A stretch of DNA of 64,000 nucleotides from Metellina segmentata (GCA_947359465.1 OX375878.1:80393627-80457626); one strand, 5' to 3'. Numbered from the stretch's first letter, positions 10,601 to 21,445 are shown. A program made the numbers and translations. The notes: generated by a model not told the origin, from the letters alone.

Positions 10601-10782
10601 AGTTGCCGATAAAATCCACAAAACGTTTACAACGGAGTCGGTCGAAAAAAGGGACGAAAAGGGGTCAGCATAAGGCAGGGACGACGAACCTTCTTAAGAA
10701 GTTGGTCAAAGATTGTTCATTATTTTTTTAGTACTAGCTCGTGGGTCATTTGGAAAAGGAGAAGGAAGCATGGTAAAAAACT

Positions 10783-11107
10783 GCCGACAACCAGTATAGT
10801 GGTTAAGGTGTTGGCCTCAAGATCGGAAAGTTCCTGGTTCGAATCCGGGTCCGGGCGTGGATGTTTGTAAGCGTATGGTGTACAGGCGGCTGGTGCATCT
10901 CAAATCTGTCAAGGTCGTAAGTCCTCAAGTTGGGTTGGCGTGGAAGTTTGGAGAGTGGGGTGCCAGCTCAGGTGTTGCTTCGTCACCTGACCGTGGTTCA
11001 AAATTACGAGGTGTTATCCTCGGATCTTTCCCTTAAGGGACTGATCCCGGACCGTCGTCAATAGCCCGTTGTGTTGCTCTAGTATGACATTAACTTTAAA
11101 AAAAAAA
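10783..11107 (+). repeat. Sa SINE with perfect 11-bp target-site duplication
   Basis: Full-length Sa flanked by GGTAAAAAACT at 10772-10782 and 11108-11118. Box A has one change (agtatagtggttaagg). The tail is poly(A)-like, not attacc repeats. Confidence 0.9.
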
Positions 11108-11281
11108 GGTAAAAAACTACTTTTTATAATTCTTAATTTTTTAATCCTTTAAAACATTAACGATTCCTTTTTGTTTTAAAACTTTTACTTTTGCAAGTGA
11201 AGAGCAAAAAATCGATATAAAAGGGAATAAATTATGCCCAGACAGACCCCTGCACTGAGTTTTTAATAAACAAGGAAAGAA

Positions 11282-11286
<5 letters not shown>

Positions 11287-11330
<44 letters not shown>
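11287..11330. repeat. (TA)n microsatellite
   Basis: About 22 uninterrupted TA units. Confidence 0.95.
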
Positions 11331-11336
<6 letters not shown>

Positions 11337-12284
11337 TATATTTTAATAGATAATATAGTTACAGTAAAGTTAAAGTATACTTAATGAGAAATCTGTTGTT
11401 TTTTATCAGATAATTTCTTAATATTAGGTTCATATTCAGTATTCATTAGTTTAATTTTGCAGTAAATTCATTTCCGAGTTTATTTCTATAGATAGACTTT
11501 ACAAAATTCATCGAAGAAAACAATTTTTTATATGAATATATGGATCCAAACATCGTTAAAAGCGCATTAGCAAGTTTCTTCATTGATATAAAATAATTTG
11601 GTAAAGAATCCCTACGGTTAAACTAATATTTTCAATTTTTAGTGTAGGATCATTATAATTTGCACTAATTTCAGACATTTTCCTTACTAGATCGGAAATC
11701 AGTTATTAAATTTATTTTTCCAGACTATGCTGCTTTGAAATTCCTTTAATTCCATTTCTAAATCATGGATACCTAGCCACTTAAATTCGTTGAACTCCAT
11801 TGTTTCGAATTTCGTTTTGTATAGATATAAAATAAAGTGAAATGTATTTTCTATGCTTTTAAATTTATTAAACCTCTCCTCAAAGGCTTGTTTTATTTTC
11901 TGTATATATAATCATTAAATTTTATTTTTATTTATTTTCTTGAACGTCAATTGTATTTTCCATTGTTATTGTGTTTTTTAAATGTTTTTGTTATTGAGAA
12001 AAATATTTCATGATTTTCAATTCCAAATCCCTAGTAAAGATGTCAAGTTTCATCATAAATATCCTAATATTCTCATATAAATCTTAAAACAGCACATTAT
12101 GTATAATAATCAATATATCTAAAACAATTTACAAAAATCATTTATGCATTTTTTTTTTTTCATTTTAAGTTCTTTATTAACACTTGTATTTTCTTCATAT
12201 TTTTTTTAAGAGGGTGTGATAAGACAATCAATATTGTTTTGCCCTAAAAGCAGGGAAACCCAACCTGCAAGCTATTTGTTTCAA
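11331..12284. other. No gene seen; very AT-rich
   Basis: Dominated by A/T runs. No coding frame of note. Confidence 0.6.
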
Positions 12285-13070
12285 TAGTACCGTTTACATG
12301 AGCCAAATACCCGGGTAAAAAGAGAGTAAAACCGGTTTGTTCTACTCCGTTTCCCCTACGTGGGGAAAAAGCGAGGAAATACGCGGGTTGATTTCAACCC
12401 TAGTCTAGAGTGCCTAGATAATAAGAGTGGCGACATACGGGAAACACTTTCTGATTGGCTTAGAGACCTTTTCTACCGCCCGAGGCGGTCTTTACCAAGC
12501 TCCCGTAGACTTAACATGGGAAATTTTTCTGTGTTCGAGAAAAACGTGTGTATATTAAATTAAAAAGAAAATATAGCTTATTCATGTTCCATTTCGTGTT
12601 CTAGAATGTTTATTTATTAATATTTTAGTGTTTTGTCGGTAGAAATTTGAAGACTTTTTAAGTAAATAGCTTTTTTTGAACAACATGGTATTTCCCGCAA
12701 TCTAAGTTAACGCTTTGTGCTATTCATCTCATCAATTACGCATGTAATTGAGCGTTTATATGATTCATTTATACCGAATGTATCCATATTATAACAATCA
12801 TATGCTTTTTGTTCTCCTTGAAATGATATATTCATTCGCCCAACTATCTTCTTTGAGACGATTCTGGTAGAAAAATGGCTGCCGCGCATGCGCATTGGGC
12901 CAAATTTGGTCCCTTGTCGCCACTCTTATTATATAGGCACTCTACCCTAGTCAAGTCCCGTGTCATTGAGATTACCCTCCTTTCCCATAATGCAACGCGG
13001 GTAATCTTCGAAAATCCCTTTCACCCTCGAATTACCCGGGTCGATTGATTTGGTCATGTAAATGGCACTA
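12285..13070. mobile_element. Outer TIR element (MITE-like), hosting another
   Basis: Left end tagtaccgtttacatgagcc and the reverse complement of the right end, tagtgccatttacatgacca, match for most of their length. An acccgggta block lies slightly further in on both sides. No transposase is visible. It is split by the element at 12405-12943. Confidence 0.65.
12405..12943. mobile_element. Inner TIR element with 8-bp target-site duplication
   Basis: The two ends read agagtgcctagataataaga and, reversed, agagtgcctatataataaga, continuing gtggcgaca. ACCCTAGT at 12397-12404 and 12944-12951 is a perfect 8-bp duplication, as in hAT-type elements. The interior has only short frames with no transposase motif, so it is non-autonomous. 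Confidence 0.75.
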
Positions 13071-13079
13071 ATGTCCAGT

Positions 13080-13735
13080 CCCTTAACTAATCCCTGAAGA
13101 AACCAAGTTCATCACCCCTCGATTCCGAGAAAATGGAGCGGGTGTGCTTTCACCCTTCACGCAATGGGATTGATATCTAAAATGGCGCAATGTCACTCGG
13201 CCAATAGAAGGATTGACCCTCTGGCAAGGTCAGGGCTTAGCACCCTGAATATTGGGGGAAGGTCAGACGGGGAGAACGTCAGAGAAACGCCAACGCTGAA
13301 AAAAGAGACGGAAGATTTTTCGGTTGTGGCCAGCCATTTTCCAAAAATATGGTAACTACAGTAAAACGATGTACCATCGACGAATTGAAGGAATAAATAA
13401 ATAAACGAAGTTACCAAACAGAATACGGCTGCCTTTACTGTGTCGTCACCATTAATAGAAATCTCTAGATTCCAGAAGGAAAGAACCACCTGATTCCAAA
13501 AGAAGGAACCTGTATACCCCATGCTTTACTTCAACCTGACGGTCACCATATATAAAGGTATATCCATACTTCTATCCGATACCGATTGAGAACTCCACTT
13601 ATTTCCGATCGAATCTGAGGTCAAAACTGGATATTGGCATCCAGATCAAAATTGGGTATAATTACCAGCACAGAGGGGTTCGAAAAATAATTAAAATTAT
13701 TTATGTATATGATGATAAGTTTATAAAAATCAACG
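13080..13735. other. No gene seen
   Basis: A 109-codon minus-strand frame (13193-13522) has a hydrophobic stretch but no recognised domain, and its start is poor. I do not call a gene. Confidence 0.5.
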
Positions 13736-13801
13736 CGTGGGTCATTCAAAAATACTGTATGGGTCAGTGTCTGACCCGCATGTCATAGGTTCGCCATCCC
13801 T
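13736..13801 (-). mobile_element. hAT-type terminal fragment
   Basis: The minus strand begins cagggatggcgaacctatga and continues gcgggtcagacactgaccc. CAGGGRTGGCNAACC is a typical hAT end, and a similar end occurs at 47513. The partner end was not found. Confidence 0.45.
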
Positions 13802-14123
13802 GGCATTGGGGAACGTAAAACGTCCTCGCTACTAAAAGGGAGAGAAATGTATATACAACTCCGGTGTAAACACCACTTTACGGAGGTTACACACACAGCG
13901 CATTTTTCCGCTGCGGAGAATTCACCGCCGCCGCTCACTGAAATCTAGCGTTTACACACAGGGCCGTAAAATCTCCGTTGTACGAGTCAGCTGATTGTTT
14001 TCAGTGTAGTTTCATTATCAAATCAATTTACTTTAGTTTAACTGTGTTATTTAAATCATTTATTGCTTCGTGTAGCTTTGAAATGAACAGATAGCAAATT
14101 CTAGCTTTATTGCTACTCTGTCG

Positions 14124-14330
14124 AGAAGAAAAATACGGCTTATTTGGGTTCATCCAGTTAGTGAAAGTAGAGAGGCGGTTGGAGCTTTCTGCAATTACTT
14201 CAGAATGTCGATGACTTCCTTTGACGGACAGTCACTTTTTCGTTCAATACATCAAAGTCGCTACGAATTCTCAGGCAAACTCCCAGCGTTTCTGGTAGCA
14301 TTTCTGTCCTTAAATATGTCTGGGATTTTA
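14124..14330 (+). pseudogene. Harbinger-like transposase N-terminal fragment
   Basis: The frame reads RRKIRLIWVHPVSESREAVG then AFCNYFRMSMTSFD. This matches the family pattern of a basic RR-x-WVHP block followed by F..YFRMS...FD before the nuclease. The open frame runs on to 14639, but after roughly 14330 it no longer looks like the family. The ATG at 14205 is internal to the conserved block, so it is not the original start. The DDE nuclease domain is missing. The fragment sits inside the TIR element at 13884-14727, which fits a deleted, immobile or trans-mobilised copy. Confidence 0.6.
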
Positions 14331-14543
14331 TCACACGAAACAGGCCTTTCTTGGATTAATGTAATTAAAATATCGTTATTGATAATTAGGTCACTCATGT
14401 TCACAATAGAAAAAATAATTGACGCTAAGACAACTGTATTACACATAGATAACTCACTGAGCAAAACAACTCGGAACGGTAGAAAAACAGCCGTGTGTTT
14501 AAACGTGCATTGTGATAACGTACGCCACTTGTTAGGCGGCGAT

Positions 14544-14610
14544 GGTCAAATTGCCGTCGACACCAGTGGCAGTTGGCGGTTGCATAGCAACCGCCAACGG
14601 CAAATTGACC
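14544..14610. repeat. Nested inverted repeat (hairpin)
   Basis: The core gttggcggttgc ata gcaaccgccaac pairs perfectly over about 12 bp. Outer arms ggtcaaattgccg and cggcaaattgacc pair as well, with an asymmetric bulge on the left. Confidence 0.85.
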
Positions 14611-14732
14611 GAGCGTTTATTTTTCCTCTTAATGTGTAAGTTCTAATTTACTTCAGTGCATTACTGTTAGAACGGCGGTGACGTACAAATCTCCGCCACG
14701 GAAAAATCCGCCGTGCGTCTTTACCTTCTTTG

Positions 14733-14806
14733 GTTGATCCAGGAGAGTCGTCAATAGCCCTTTGTGTTGTACCAGTGCGACTTCAATTAAATATCTACCT
14801 ACCTTA
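14733..14806 (+). repeat. Sb SINE tail fragment
   Basis: gtcgtcaatagccctttgtg through caattaaatatctacctacc is the 3' end of Sb, abutting the right end of the Harbinger element. Confidence 0.7.
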
Positions 14807-14809
14807 CGT

Positions 14810-15460
14810 TACGTCAGTTAGTTTTCATTTGGAATGCTAATTCAGCACTTCACGAATAAATTCCAGAGAGTAAATTCCGAATTAGATATATGATTGTTGA
14901 TTGCTCAATACCAGTTAGATTAATCACCAAACGTCCTGAAACGAAAATAGTCTATATTTTAAAATATCCCCAATCTATAACATGTGAGCCTTTGCGTAGC
15001 AGGAGTAAAATATTTGCTTTCCGTCTGGTTGGTTTGATAACACTGAAAGTCCTTCTCATATTCCTTTTACATGCATTCAAATCCGTGCTCCCACACTAAA
15101 ACTATCATCGTGCATGAAAGCTTTAAAAGCCCCACATTCCGTTTTAGGATATTTTTCAGTAATAAAAGCATGTTTTGGAACTGATGAAAGGTAGTTCTAT
15201 TTATTATTTACTTTAAAAATCTCCTCCTCTAACCACTTTGTTGATGGTTTGTTTCTTTTAAGCTCTTCTATAAAGAAGGGGGAAAATGTCGCCAGCATAG
15301 CGCCCTGTTTCGACTAAAAGTAAATCAACCTTGTAGACTTACTACAGAAAATCTTCGAAGTAAAGCAACCAAAACATTTTCGTTGAAAAAAAATGCGGTG
15401 AACCTAGGATGGACGTAATCACCTTAAAATGTTTTTCGACGTTGCCTGAACTGTAAAAAG
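14810..15460. other. No gene seen
   Basis: AT-rich, no domain-bearing frame. Confidence 0.55.
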
Positions 15461-15464
15461 AGCG

Positions 15465-15665
15465 ATGGATCCAAACCTGATCCAACTTACGATCGTCTTA
15501 TACGTGGAGACTGGTGCACTTTAAATCTGTCGAAACAGGCCTCAAACGTCCTCACGTTGGCCCGGTATGGATGTTTGAAAAGTGGGGTGCTAGCTCAGAT
15601 GTTGATCTGGGCATTTGAGATAGTTCAAAATTACGAGGTGATGTCCTTGGATTTGTCCTTAAAGG
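15465..15665 (+). repeat. Sb SINE, truncated at both ends
   Basis: Body of Sb (ggtgcactttaaatctgtcg, gtggggtgctagctcag). The 3' end stops where the TIR element at 15667 begins. Confidence 0.7.
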
Positions 15666-15666
15666 T

Positions 15667-16038
15667 TCGAATACACTAGACCAGTAATTTAGCAGAGTAG
15701 CGAGTTTAATATAAATTCTACGCCTATCGATACCAAAAATAGATTTAATATTTAATTATTTACCATTTATTTGTTGAATTATTTTTTAAACTAATTATTT
15801 ATTTTTTTAAAAACATTTAAGGTATCGATCTCGTGTAAAATTTTCCGCAGATTTCAAACCCGTTGAAATTTTACTCTATCTTCAACGGTCACAAAGATAG
15901 ATACTTGGAATAGGGGATTAAAAAACATAATTTATGCATAAGAAAAGCTGACCTTGCAAAACGCGCGTTAGAAAAACCACATGTGAACAGGACCTTAAAG
16001 CCTCGCTACTGGACTAAATTACTGCCTAGTGTGTTCGA
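15667..16038. mobile_element. TIR element (MITE), 372 bp
   Basis: The left end tcgaatacactagaccagta and reversed right end tcgaacacactaggcagtaa match and continue atttag...agtagcgag, giving inverted repeats of about 36 bp. The interior segment ttttccgcagatttcaaacc recurs at 60095-60150. Confidence 0.75.
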
Positions 16039-16052
16039 GCCTTTATGGCAAT

Positions 16053-16365
16053 TGGTAATTTTTAAATAACGTCGTATTAGAGCAACACAACGGGCTATTG
16101 ACGATGGTCCGGGATCAATCCCTTAAGAGAAAGATCCGAGGACAATACCTCGTAATTTTAAACCACGATCAGATGACGAAGCAACACCTGAGCTGGCACC
16201 CTACTCTCCAAACTTCCACATCAACCCAACGTGAGGTCTTTCGGCCACGACAGATTTAAGGTGCACCAGCCGCTTCTACACCATACGCTTACAAACATCC
16301 ATGCCCGGACCCGGTACCTTCCGATCTAGAGGCTAACACCTTAACCACTATACCGGTTGGTCGGC
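16053..16365 (-). repeat. Sa SINE
   Basis: Near full-length minus-strand copy. A small deletion removes part of box B between the ccggacccgg and ccttccgatc segments. Confidence 0.85.
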
Positions 16366-16397
16366 CAAGTCTTTAGGGTGTGATTTCTGACCGTCGC

Positions 16398-16455
16398 CAA
16401 TAGCCCTTTAGGTCCCAATAATGAGATGATAACTAATGACCTACCTAACTACCTA
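16398..16455 (+). repeat. Sb SINE tail fragment
   Basis: gaccgtcgccaatagccctt then ctacctaactacctacc, a decayed Sb 3' end. Confidence 0.5.
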
Positions 16456-16546
16456 CCAGACCGAATTACCTATCATGTTGCAAAACACAGAGTGAAAAAA
16501 TATACCTGGCCTTAGCCTTTTCAAGGAAGATGTCCCACATGTGGAA

Positions 16547-16710
16547 GTCTGGGTGCCAGCTCAGGTGTTGCTTCGTCATCTGACCGTGGTTCAAAATTAC
16601 GAGGTGTTGTCCTCGGATCTTTTCCTTAAGGGATTGATCCCGGACCGTCGTCAATAGCCCGTTGTAATGCTCTAGTACGACGTTAACTAAAATTACCTTT
16701 ACCTAACCTT
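16547..16710 (+). repeat. Sa SINE, 5'-truncated, with target-site duplication
   Basis: Starts inside the body at ctgggtgccagctcaggtg. The flanks tcccacatgtggaa and tcctacatgtggaa differ at one position, consistent with a target-site duplication. Confidence 0.8.
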
Positions 16711-17040
16711 ACGTCCTACATGTGGAAAGGTTTAATATTTTAGTGTGTCTACCCTTTAAAAAAAACTATTTAAAAATACTACCGACATAGATCAAGAATT
16801 CTTAATTATAGCCTAATCCTCCCGCAAATGGAACTCTCTCTAAACCTTAGCTGTTAAGTAAGATTAAAAGTATTGATTATTTTCTAATGGTAACTATATG
16901 TATTCAAAAAATATTATCTATATAAATATCTATATAAATAAGAATGGAGTGTTTGTTTGTACATTCAATATTTTCGACCCATTTCAAGTTTTCTATCCGT
17001 TTTGGACCCTTCTGATGCCGAATCCGCCTTTTTTTCGTTT

Positions 17041-17080
17041 GGTGTCTGTCCGTCTGTCTGTCTGTCTGTATGTATGTTGT
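17041..17080 (+). repeat. (TCTG)n short array
   Basis: tgtccgtctgtctgtctgtc, repeated more weakly near 17175 (tctgtctgtccgtc). Confidence 0.85.
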
Positions 17081-17933
17081 GCCCTATACACGTCCACGCG
17101 GTTTATGATATTTTCATGAAAATTTGCATACAGTGAGTACTTATCTTCATTTAGTGAGTGGTATTGGTTGCGAAAGTCTGTCTGTCCGTCTTTCTGTTCT
17201 ATGCTCGATTTTGTGTTTGTGTGTTTGTGTAGACATCACATGAATTGTATTCCAGATATTTGTTTGCATTTTATATTATTTTATACATTATCTATTAGTT
17301 TAGTGAATGCAATATTAAACATTTCTTTATTGTTATATTTAGTTCAGTTTCATGCTAAAACACCTGAGTAAGTATACTTAAATCAACCATAATTTGGTAG
17401 TTTTGGAAAAATTGGAATGTCTATTGAATATTATGATTACTTCGATTGCTTTACCAGTACTGCTGAAAAAGTAATTATTCTTCAAAAAATTAATTTTTTT
17501 TAATGGAATTTCATCTCTGATACTTCATTTATTTCGAGTCTTATTTTTATTCTTTGCGCAATGAAAACGATTTCCGAATATTTGGGACAGACGATATTTT
17601 TCAACGAAACGAGAATGAACAAGATCGCGCGAGCAGGATATTTTTTCTGGTTCTTTCGCTCTGATTTAATTTCACATTTCTAAATTTTGTACACTTTTAG
17701 TTGTAAGTTGTGGCAACTGTGCGAGATCAAGAGATAAAATTGAATCACAAATTAATATCTTTATAACAATTTTTTGCGACATCTTTTATTTTGTTTTATT
17801 TCGCTGTTTCCTGTTTTAAATATTTATTATTTTAATAAATGTGTTTTCCTTCTCATCACACGCAACAGCACCACAAAGTATTAGACTTAAAAATGTTAGG
17901 TAAGTCAGTATAAATTTTCAGTAAATTTTATGT

Positions 17934-18024
17934 GTAGTAATGCCATTATTGAAAGAATAATGCCGTTATTTAAAGAATAATGCCGTTATTTGAAGAATAA
18001 TGCCGTTATTGAAATAATAATAAT
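17934..18024. repeat. 20-bp tandem repeat, four copies
   Basis: The unit aatgccgttatttaaagaat repeats with an exact 20-bp spacing. Each unit has a near-palindrome, aataatgccgttatt. Confidence 0.9.
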
Positions 18025-18539
18025 GTTTAAAAATCCAAACTAGAACTTTTTCCAACGTTAAAAAATTCGTTGTAATAATGACAGGAGAAGATTGCAAAAT
18101 TTCACAATGTCGCATACCGGAGGCAAGAGTGCCACAAGTAAAAAAATATTGTTTTGTTGACTATGAGTGCGAGAGCACTCTCCGTAAATCGTAATTTTAA
18201 TTAATTGAGTTGAACATGAAAAGAAATTAAGGAAGGGAATTCCAAATCTCTCTCGAAATCGTCTTTTATAGTAGTAACCTTAGTATCACCTTTCGTCATT
18301 TTGTAGCTTTGTCATACAGCAATTGTGCGATGTATGTGAAATGTATTACATGAATGGATATGCATGTGTAGGATTTGTGTCCAAAGTAAGTTGTAGAAAA
18401 TATAAAGATGGCGAAAGGTGTTAAACTAAATTTTTATTCTACAAAAAACGTAAGTCATAATATATTTTGATTATCACTTCAATCTAGAGTAAACCAATTC
18501 AAACCGAGTAAGGTCGGGTATTTTGCTAGTTAAGGATAA

Positions 18540-19289
18540 AAATGTTCATCGCCTTTGTAATGCCCATTATAATGAATGGATTTATTTCTAATCATTAATA
18601 AACATTTGAGAGTTTCAAAGCATTTATATTTTGCGTTATACCTTCAATAAAATATTTGCTTGGATTAATTATTTTATAATTACTGTAGTGGGGTATACTA
18701 ATAAATAAAACCTGATTTATTTAGAGCATACTGTTTCTCCCATCTGAAAAAAATTTATCTTGAATTGAAAAGTATCACCGTTTTTGTGATTGTGAGTAAA
18801 AAAAGTTTTTTAATACTAGCATTCAAAGTTAAAAACTTTAATCATCAGATTACACTTAAAATTTTATTTGTTTTCCACAGTCGAGGACTTACATTCTCTT
18901 TTTTCACTCCACCCCCATATGCTCTTAAGATTAAAACCAATTACAAGACTAAGGCCAATGCTTGCTCATTTCAGATTTTGCAAATTGAAAGCTGTCTTAA
19001 TTTAATTCTTAGTCTACCTAAAAATTAAGAAACAATTCATAACCAAGAAACAATTTCATTACCAAGGACTTGATTTTGTACAAAGAGAGAACCAAATAAA
19101 TGAAATGAACTCAAAACAGATAATTATTTGCTCAGTAGCGATAGAAAATTAGATTTAACTTTTAATTGGAAAATTGTACATTTACTTTTTCTAATTTCTC
19201 TTTCTTTTTAAATTATCTTATATTATAGAGGATAGGCAATTTCAGAATTAATAGCATTGTCTTGTCTAAAGCAACGGTTTGGTTTCTCA
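18540..19289. other. No gene seen
   Basis: AT-rich; an 87-codon plus-strand frame at 18765 has no recognisable domain. Confidence 0.55.
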
Positions 19290-19297
19290 CTATAGAC

Positions 19298-19923
19298 TAG
19301 GGATGCGACATCGATGTTGATGTTTTTTAAAAAACATCGATGTATTGGTGTCGATGTTTTTGTAACATCGATGTTTATACGTGTCAGTGTTTTTACGCTG
19401 TCGATGTTTTATTTTTGAATAAAAAAAACGTTATAAAAATTTTAAAAATAATCAAGCAGCATAATTTTTAAATTCAGCAAATCGAACATACTTTTAGACC
19501 AAAGTGGCCAAGTGTGAAGGGTCTGAAAAGTAGGGATGTGACATCGATGTCGATGCTTTCAATACATTGATGTTTAATAAAAAAACATCGATGTATTGGA
19601 TCCGATGTCGCATCACTTAGTTGTTTCCCCATTTCTTAAAACTGGTTTAGCAAGTTTAAATTCACTGAATTTTATAAACATCGATGGTTTGGGGACAATG
19701 CATTATCAATATCGATGTTTTAATTTTCAACATCGATGTTTTGCTGTCGATGTCGCATCAATAGTTGGTAAACCAGATTTAAGAAATAGGGAAACAAGTT
19801 TAAATAGACTGAATTTTAAAAACATCGATGTTTTTGGGTCGATGTATTATCAACATCGATGTTTTAATTTTGAACATCGATGTTTCAAAACATCGATGTT
19901 TTGCTACCGATGTCGCATCCCTA
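19298..19923. mobile_element. hAT-type element rich in ATCGAT palindromes, copy 1
   Basis: The ends are perfect inverted repeats, tagggatgcgacatcgatg and catcgatgtcgcatcccta less one or two bases. The flanks ctatagac (19290-19297) and ttatagac (19924-19931) are an 8-bp duplication with one mismatch, as for hAT elements. The interior holds many copies of the self-complementary 12-mer AACATCGATGTT and shorter forms. A shared internal block, catttcttaaaactggttta, is also in the copy at 37239. The long frame at 19596 is just the repeat read through. Confidence 0.85.
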
Positions 19924-19959
19924 TTATAGACTAGTTCCCTGGTCAAGGTCTATAGACTA

Positions 19960-20195
19960 GACCTTAACCCTGCTAGTGATTGTTTTTACAAGGTATCGCG
20001 ACATTAGTAAAATTGATCAGATCTTGATAGACGAGATATCTCGTCATCAAGATTTAATCCGAAGAAACCAAACCAATCTCGTTTTCATTATAAAAAATTC
20101 GGCAATTTCCTGATGACGAGATATTTCGTCTGGCGTAAAATTGGTCAGATCTTGATGGACGAAATATCTCGTCTAAACCACTTGGAGAGCTAAAA
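19960..20195 (+). mobile_element. ACGAG-family TIR element
   Basis: Starts ttaaccctgctagtgattg and ends aaaccacttggagagctaa, mirrored ends of the family. Inside are the palindrome acgagatatctcgt and two copies of cagatcttgatrgacgarat. Confidence 0.7.
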
Positions 20196-20699
20196 CCACA
20201 TATAGCGTTCTGTCTTTAATGCGGTCTTTTGATTGCACCAAACTTTACAGAGAGCAAATCTTTTTACATTTATTTATACATTTTCGTCTTTTATATTCAT
20301 ATTTTATTTTTGAAATGTATATTTTATTCAAATGAACGCATTTAAAATATCCAAGAACACGAAATAAGCTTCAACAAAATAAATTTTCTTAAATTAACTG
20401 GCTCAGTTAGAACATTAGTAAGTCATAAGGCAGGGTACCACCTATAGAAGACACATTTCAGGAAAGAATATTTGAAAGACTCATTTTTTTTTAAATCTTT
20501 GATAACAAAATAAACAATGAGAACGCGAACTGCCATATTAGGTCATCAACCAAACTTTCAACAGCTAACTGCTAAAATGAACAATATTCGTAAGGCATCC
20601 ACAAGCAAATCTAATATTTAGTTCGACGTTAATTAAAAATTACCGTTAATTAAAGATTAAAAATTACCAATTACCAGAACATGTCTCTTTTGAATATTT

Positions 20700-20806
20700 T
20701 TATTTTATGTTTTTCAATAACTTTCTTGTTTTTTATGTTTTTCACTAATTTTCTGGTTTTTATATTTTTCGATAACTTTCTTGTTTTTATGTTTTCGAAT
20801 AACTGT
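20700..20806. repeat. Tandem repeat, about 27-bp unit, four copies
   Basis: Unit of type tttttcaataactttcttg with small variations (tttttcactaattttctgg, tttttcgataactttcttg). Confidence 0.8.
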
Positions 20807-20930
20807 GTAACAAGAAATGAAATAAATTAATTACTTTTGGACATTGATCAAGGTTAGTTTATTAATAACTTTGCAACAAAAAATGAAAGAAAATGATTAT
20901 TTTTGAACATTGATCAATTTTAATTTACCA
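20798..20930. repeat. 66-bp direct duplication
   Basis: aataactgtgtaacaagaaa at 20798 and aataactttgcaacaaaaaa at 20864 begin two diverged copies that both contain a gaacattgatca or ggacattgatca block. Confidence 0.8.
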
Positions 20931-20934
20931 TATA

Positions 20935-21284
20935 TCATACACACATTTTATTTGCATAAGAGCTACACCACTCGGCTCGTGAGACATGCTCCCAGTCATA
21001 AGGGCTGAATTGATGGCTGCTGTCTTCATGATTTAGTTCAAATACGACTCTAAAATGTCGAACTTACAATTAAATGTTGATCTGACTTTGAAAATCGTGA
21101 CATCAAACCATTATATGAGCCTCACCAAGTTATCACCAAGGCACCTACAAAACTACAAACAGAATTGATTTCGAGCTCTTAGAAAATGTGGAATTTTGAA
21201 GTCGTTTGATGCTTAGATCCAATTGAAGTATGTGAAATTTTTCAGTTACAATGCCCCCAACTCTCTGACCCGACTAACACGCAT
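20935..21284. other. No gene seen
   Basis: No coding frame or repeat recognised. Confidence 0.5.
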
Positions 21285-21445
21285 GTTGATTGGGTTGATG
21301 AGGTATCTCGCTATTGGCAAACACATGACCAGATCTAGATGAACGAGACATCTGATGATTAGAAAGCTGACCAGATCTTGATCTCATCATTATCCAAAAG
21401 TCAGTAATATCTTGATGGCGCTAATCTTCGAAACCACTTGGATGT
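21285..21445 (+). mobile_element. ACGAG-family TIR element, diverged
   Basis: gatgaggtatctcgctattg, two gaccagatct blocks, atatcttgatggcg and the end gaaaccacttggatgttta follow the same order as the 37955 copy, with many changes. Confidence 0.55.

Larger units (their letters stand above)
13884..14727. mobile_element. PIF/Harbinger-type element, non-autonomous
   Basis: The ends are imperfect inverted repeats: left acacagcgcatttttccgct...ttcaccgccg, right (reversed) cacggcggatttttccgtgg...gtcaccgccg. The interior holds the N-terminal part of a Harbinger-like transposase but not the nuclease domain, so this is an 844-bp internally deleted derivative. Confidence 0.65.
16915..18532 (+). mobile_element. 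Candidate Helitron-like non-autonomous repeat
   Basis: The start, tctatataaatatctatata then aatggagtgtttgtttgt, a TCTG-rich stretch, and an end of type aaggtcgggtattttgctag resemble a widespread arthropod repeat with a CTAG-type 3' end. No Rep/helicase is present. Boundaries and class are uncertain because I recognise only the ends. Confidence 0.35.

Noticed and set aside
12360..12563. Short plus-strand frame within the nested elements
   Set aside because: It crosses the boundary between the outer and inner TIR elements, so it cannot be an old gene.
13193..13522. 109-codon minus-strand frame with a hydrophobic segment
   Set aside because: No recognised domain; one hydrophobic stretch is expected by chance in AT-rich sequence.
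19596..19934. 112-codon frame with repeated NIDGLG/HRCF patterns
   Set aside because: It is the ATCGATGTT repeat of a TIR element read through.
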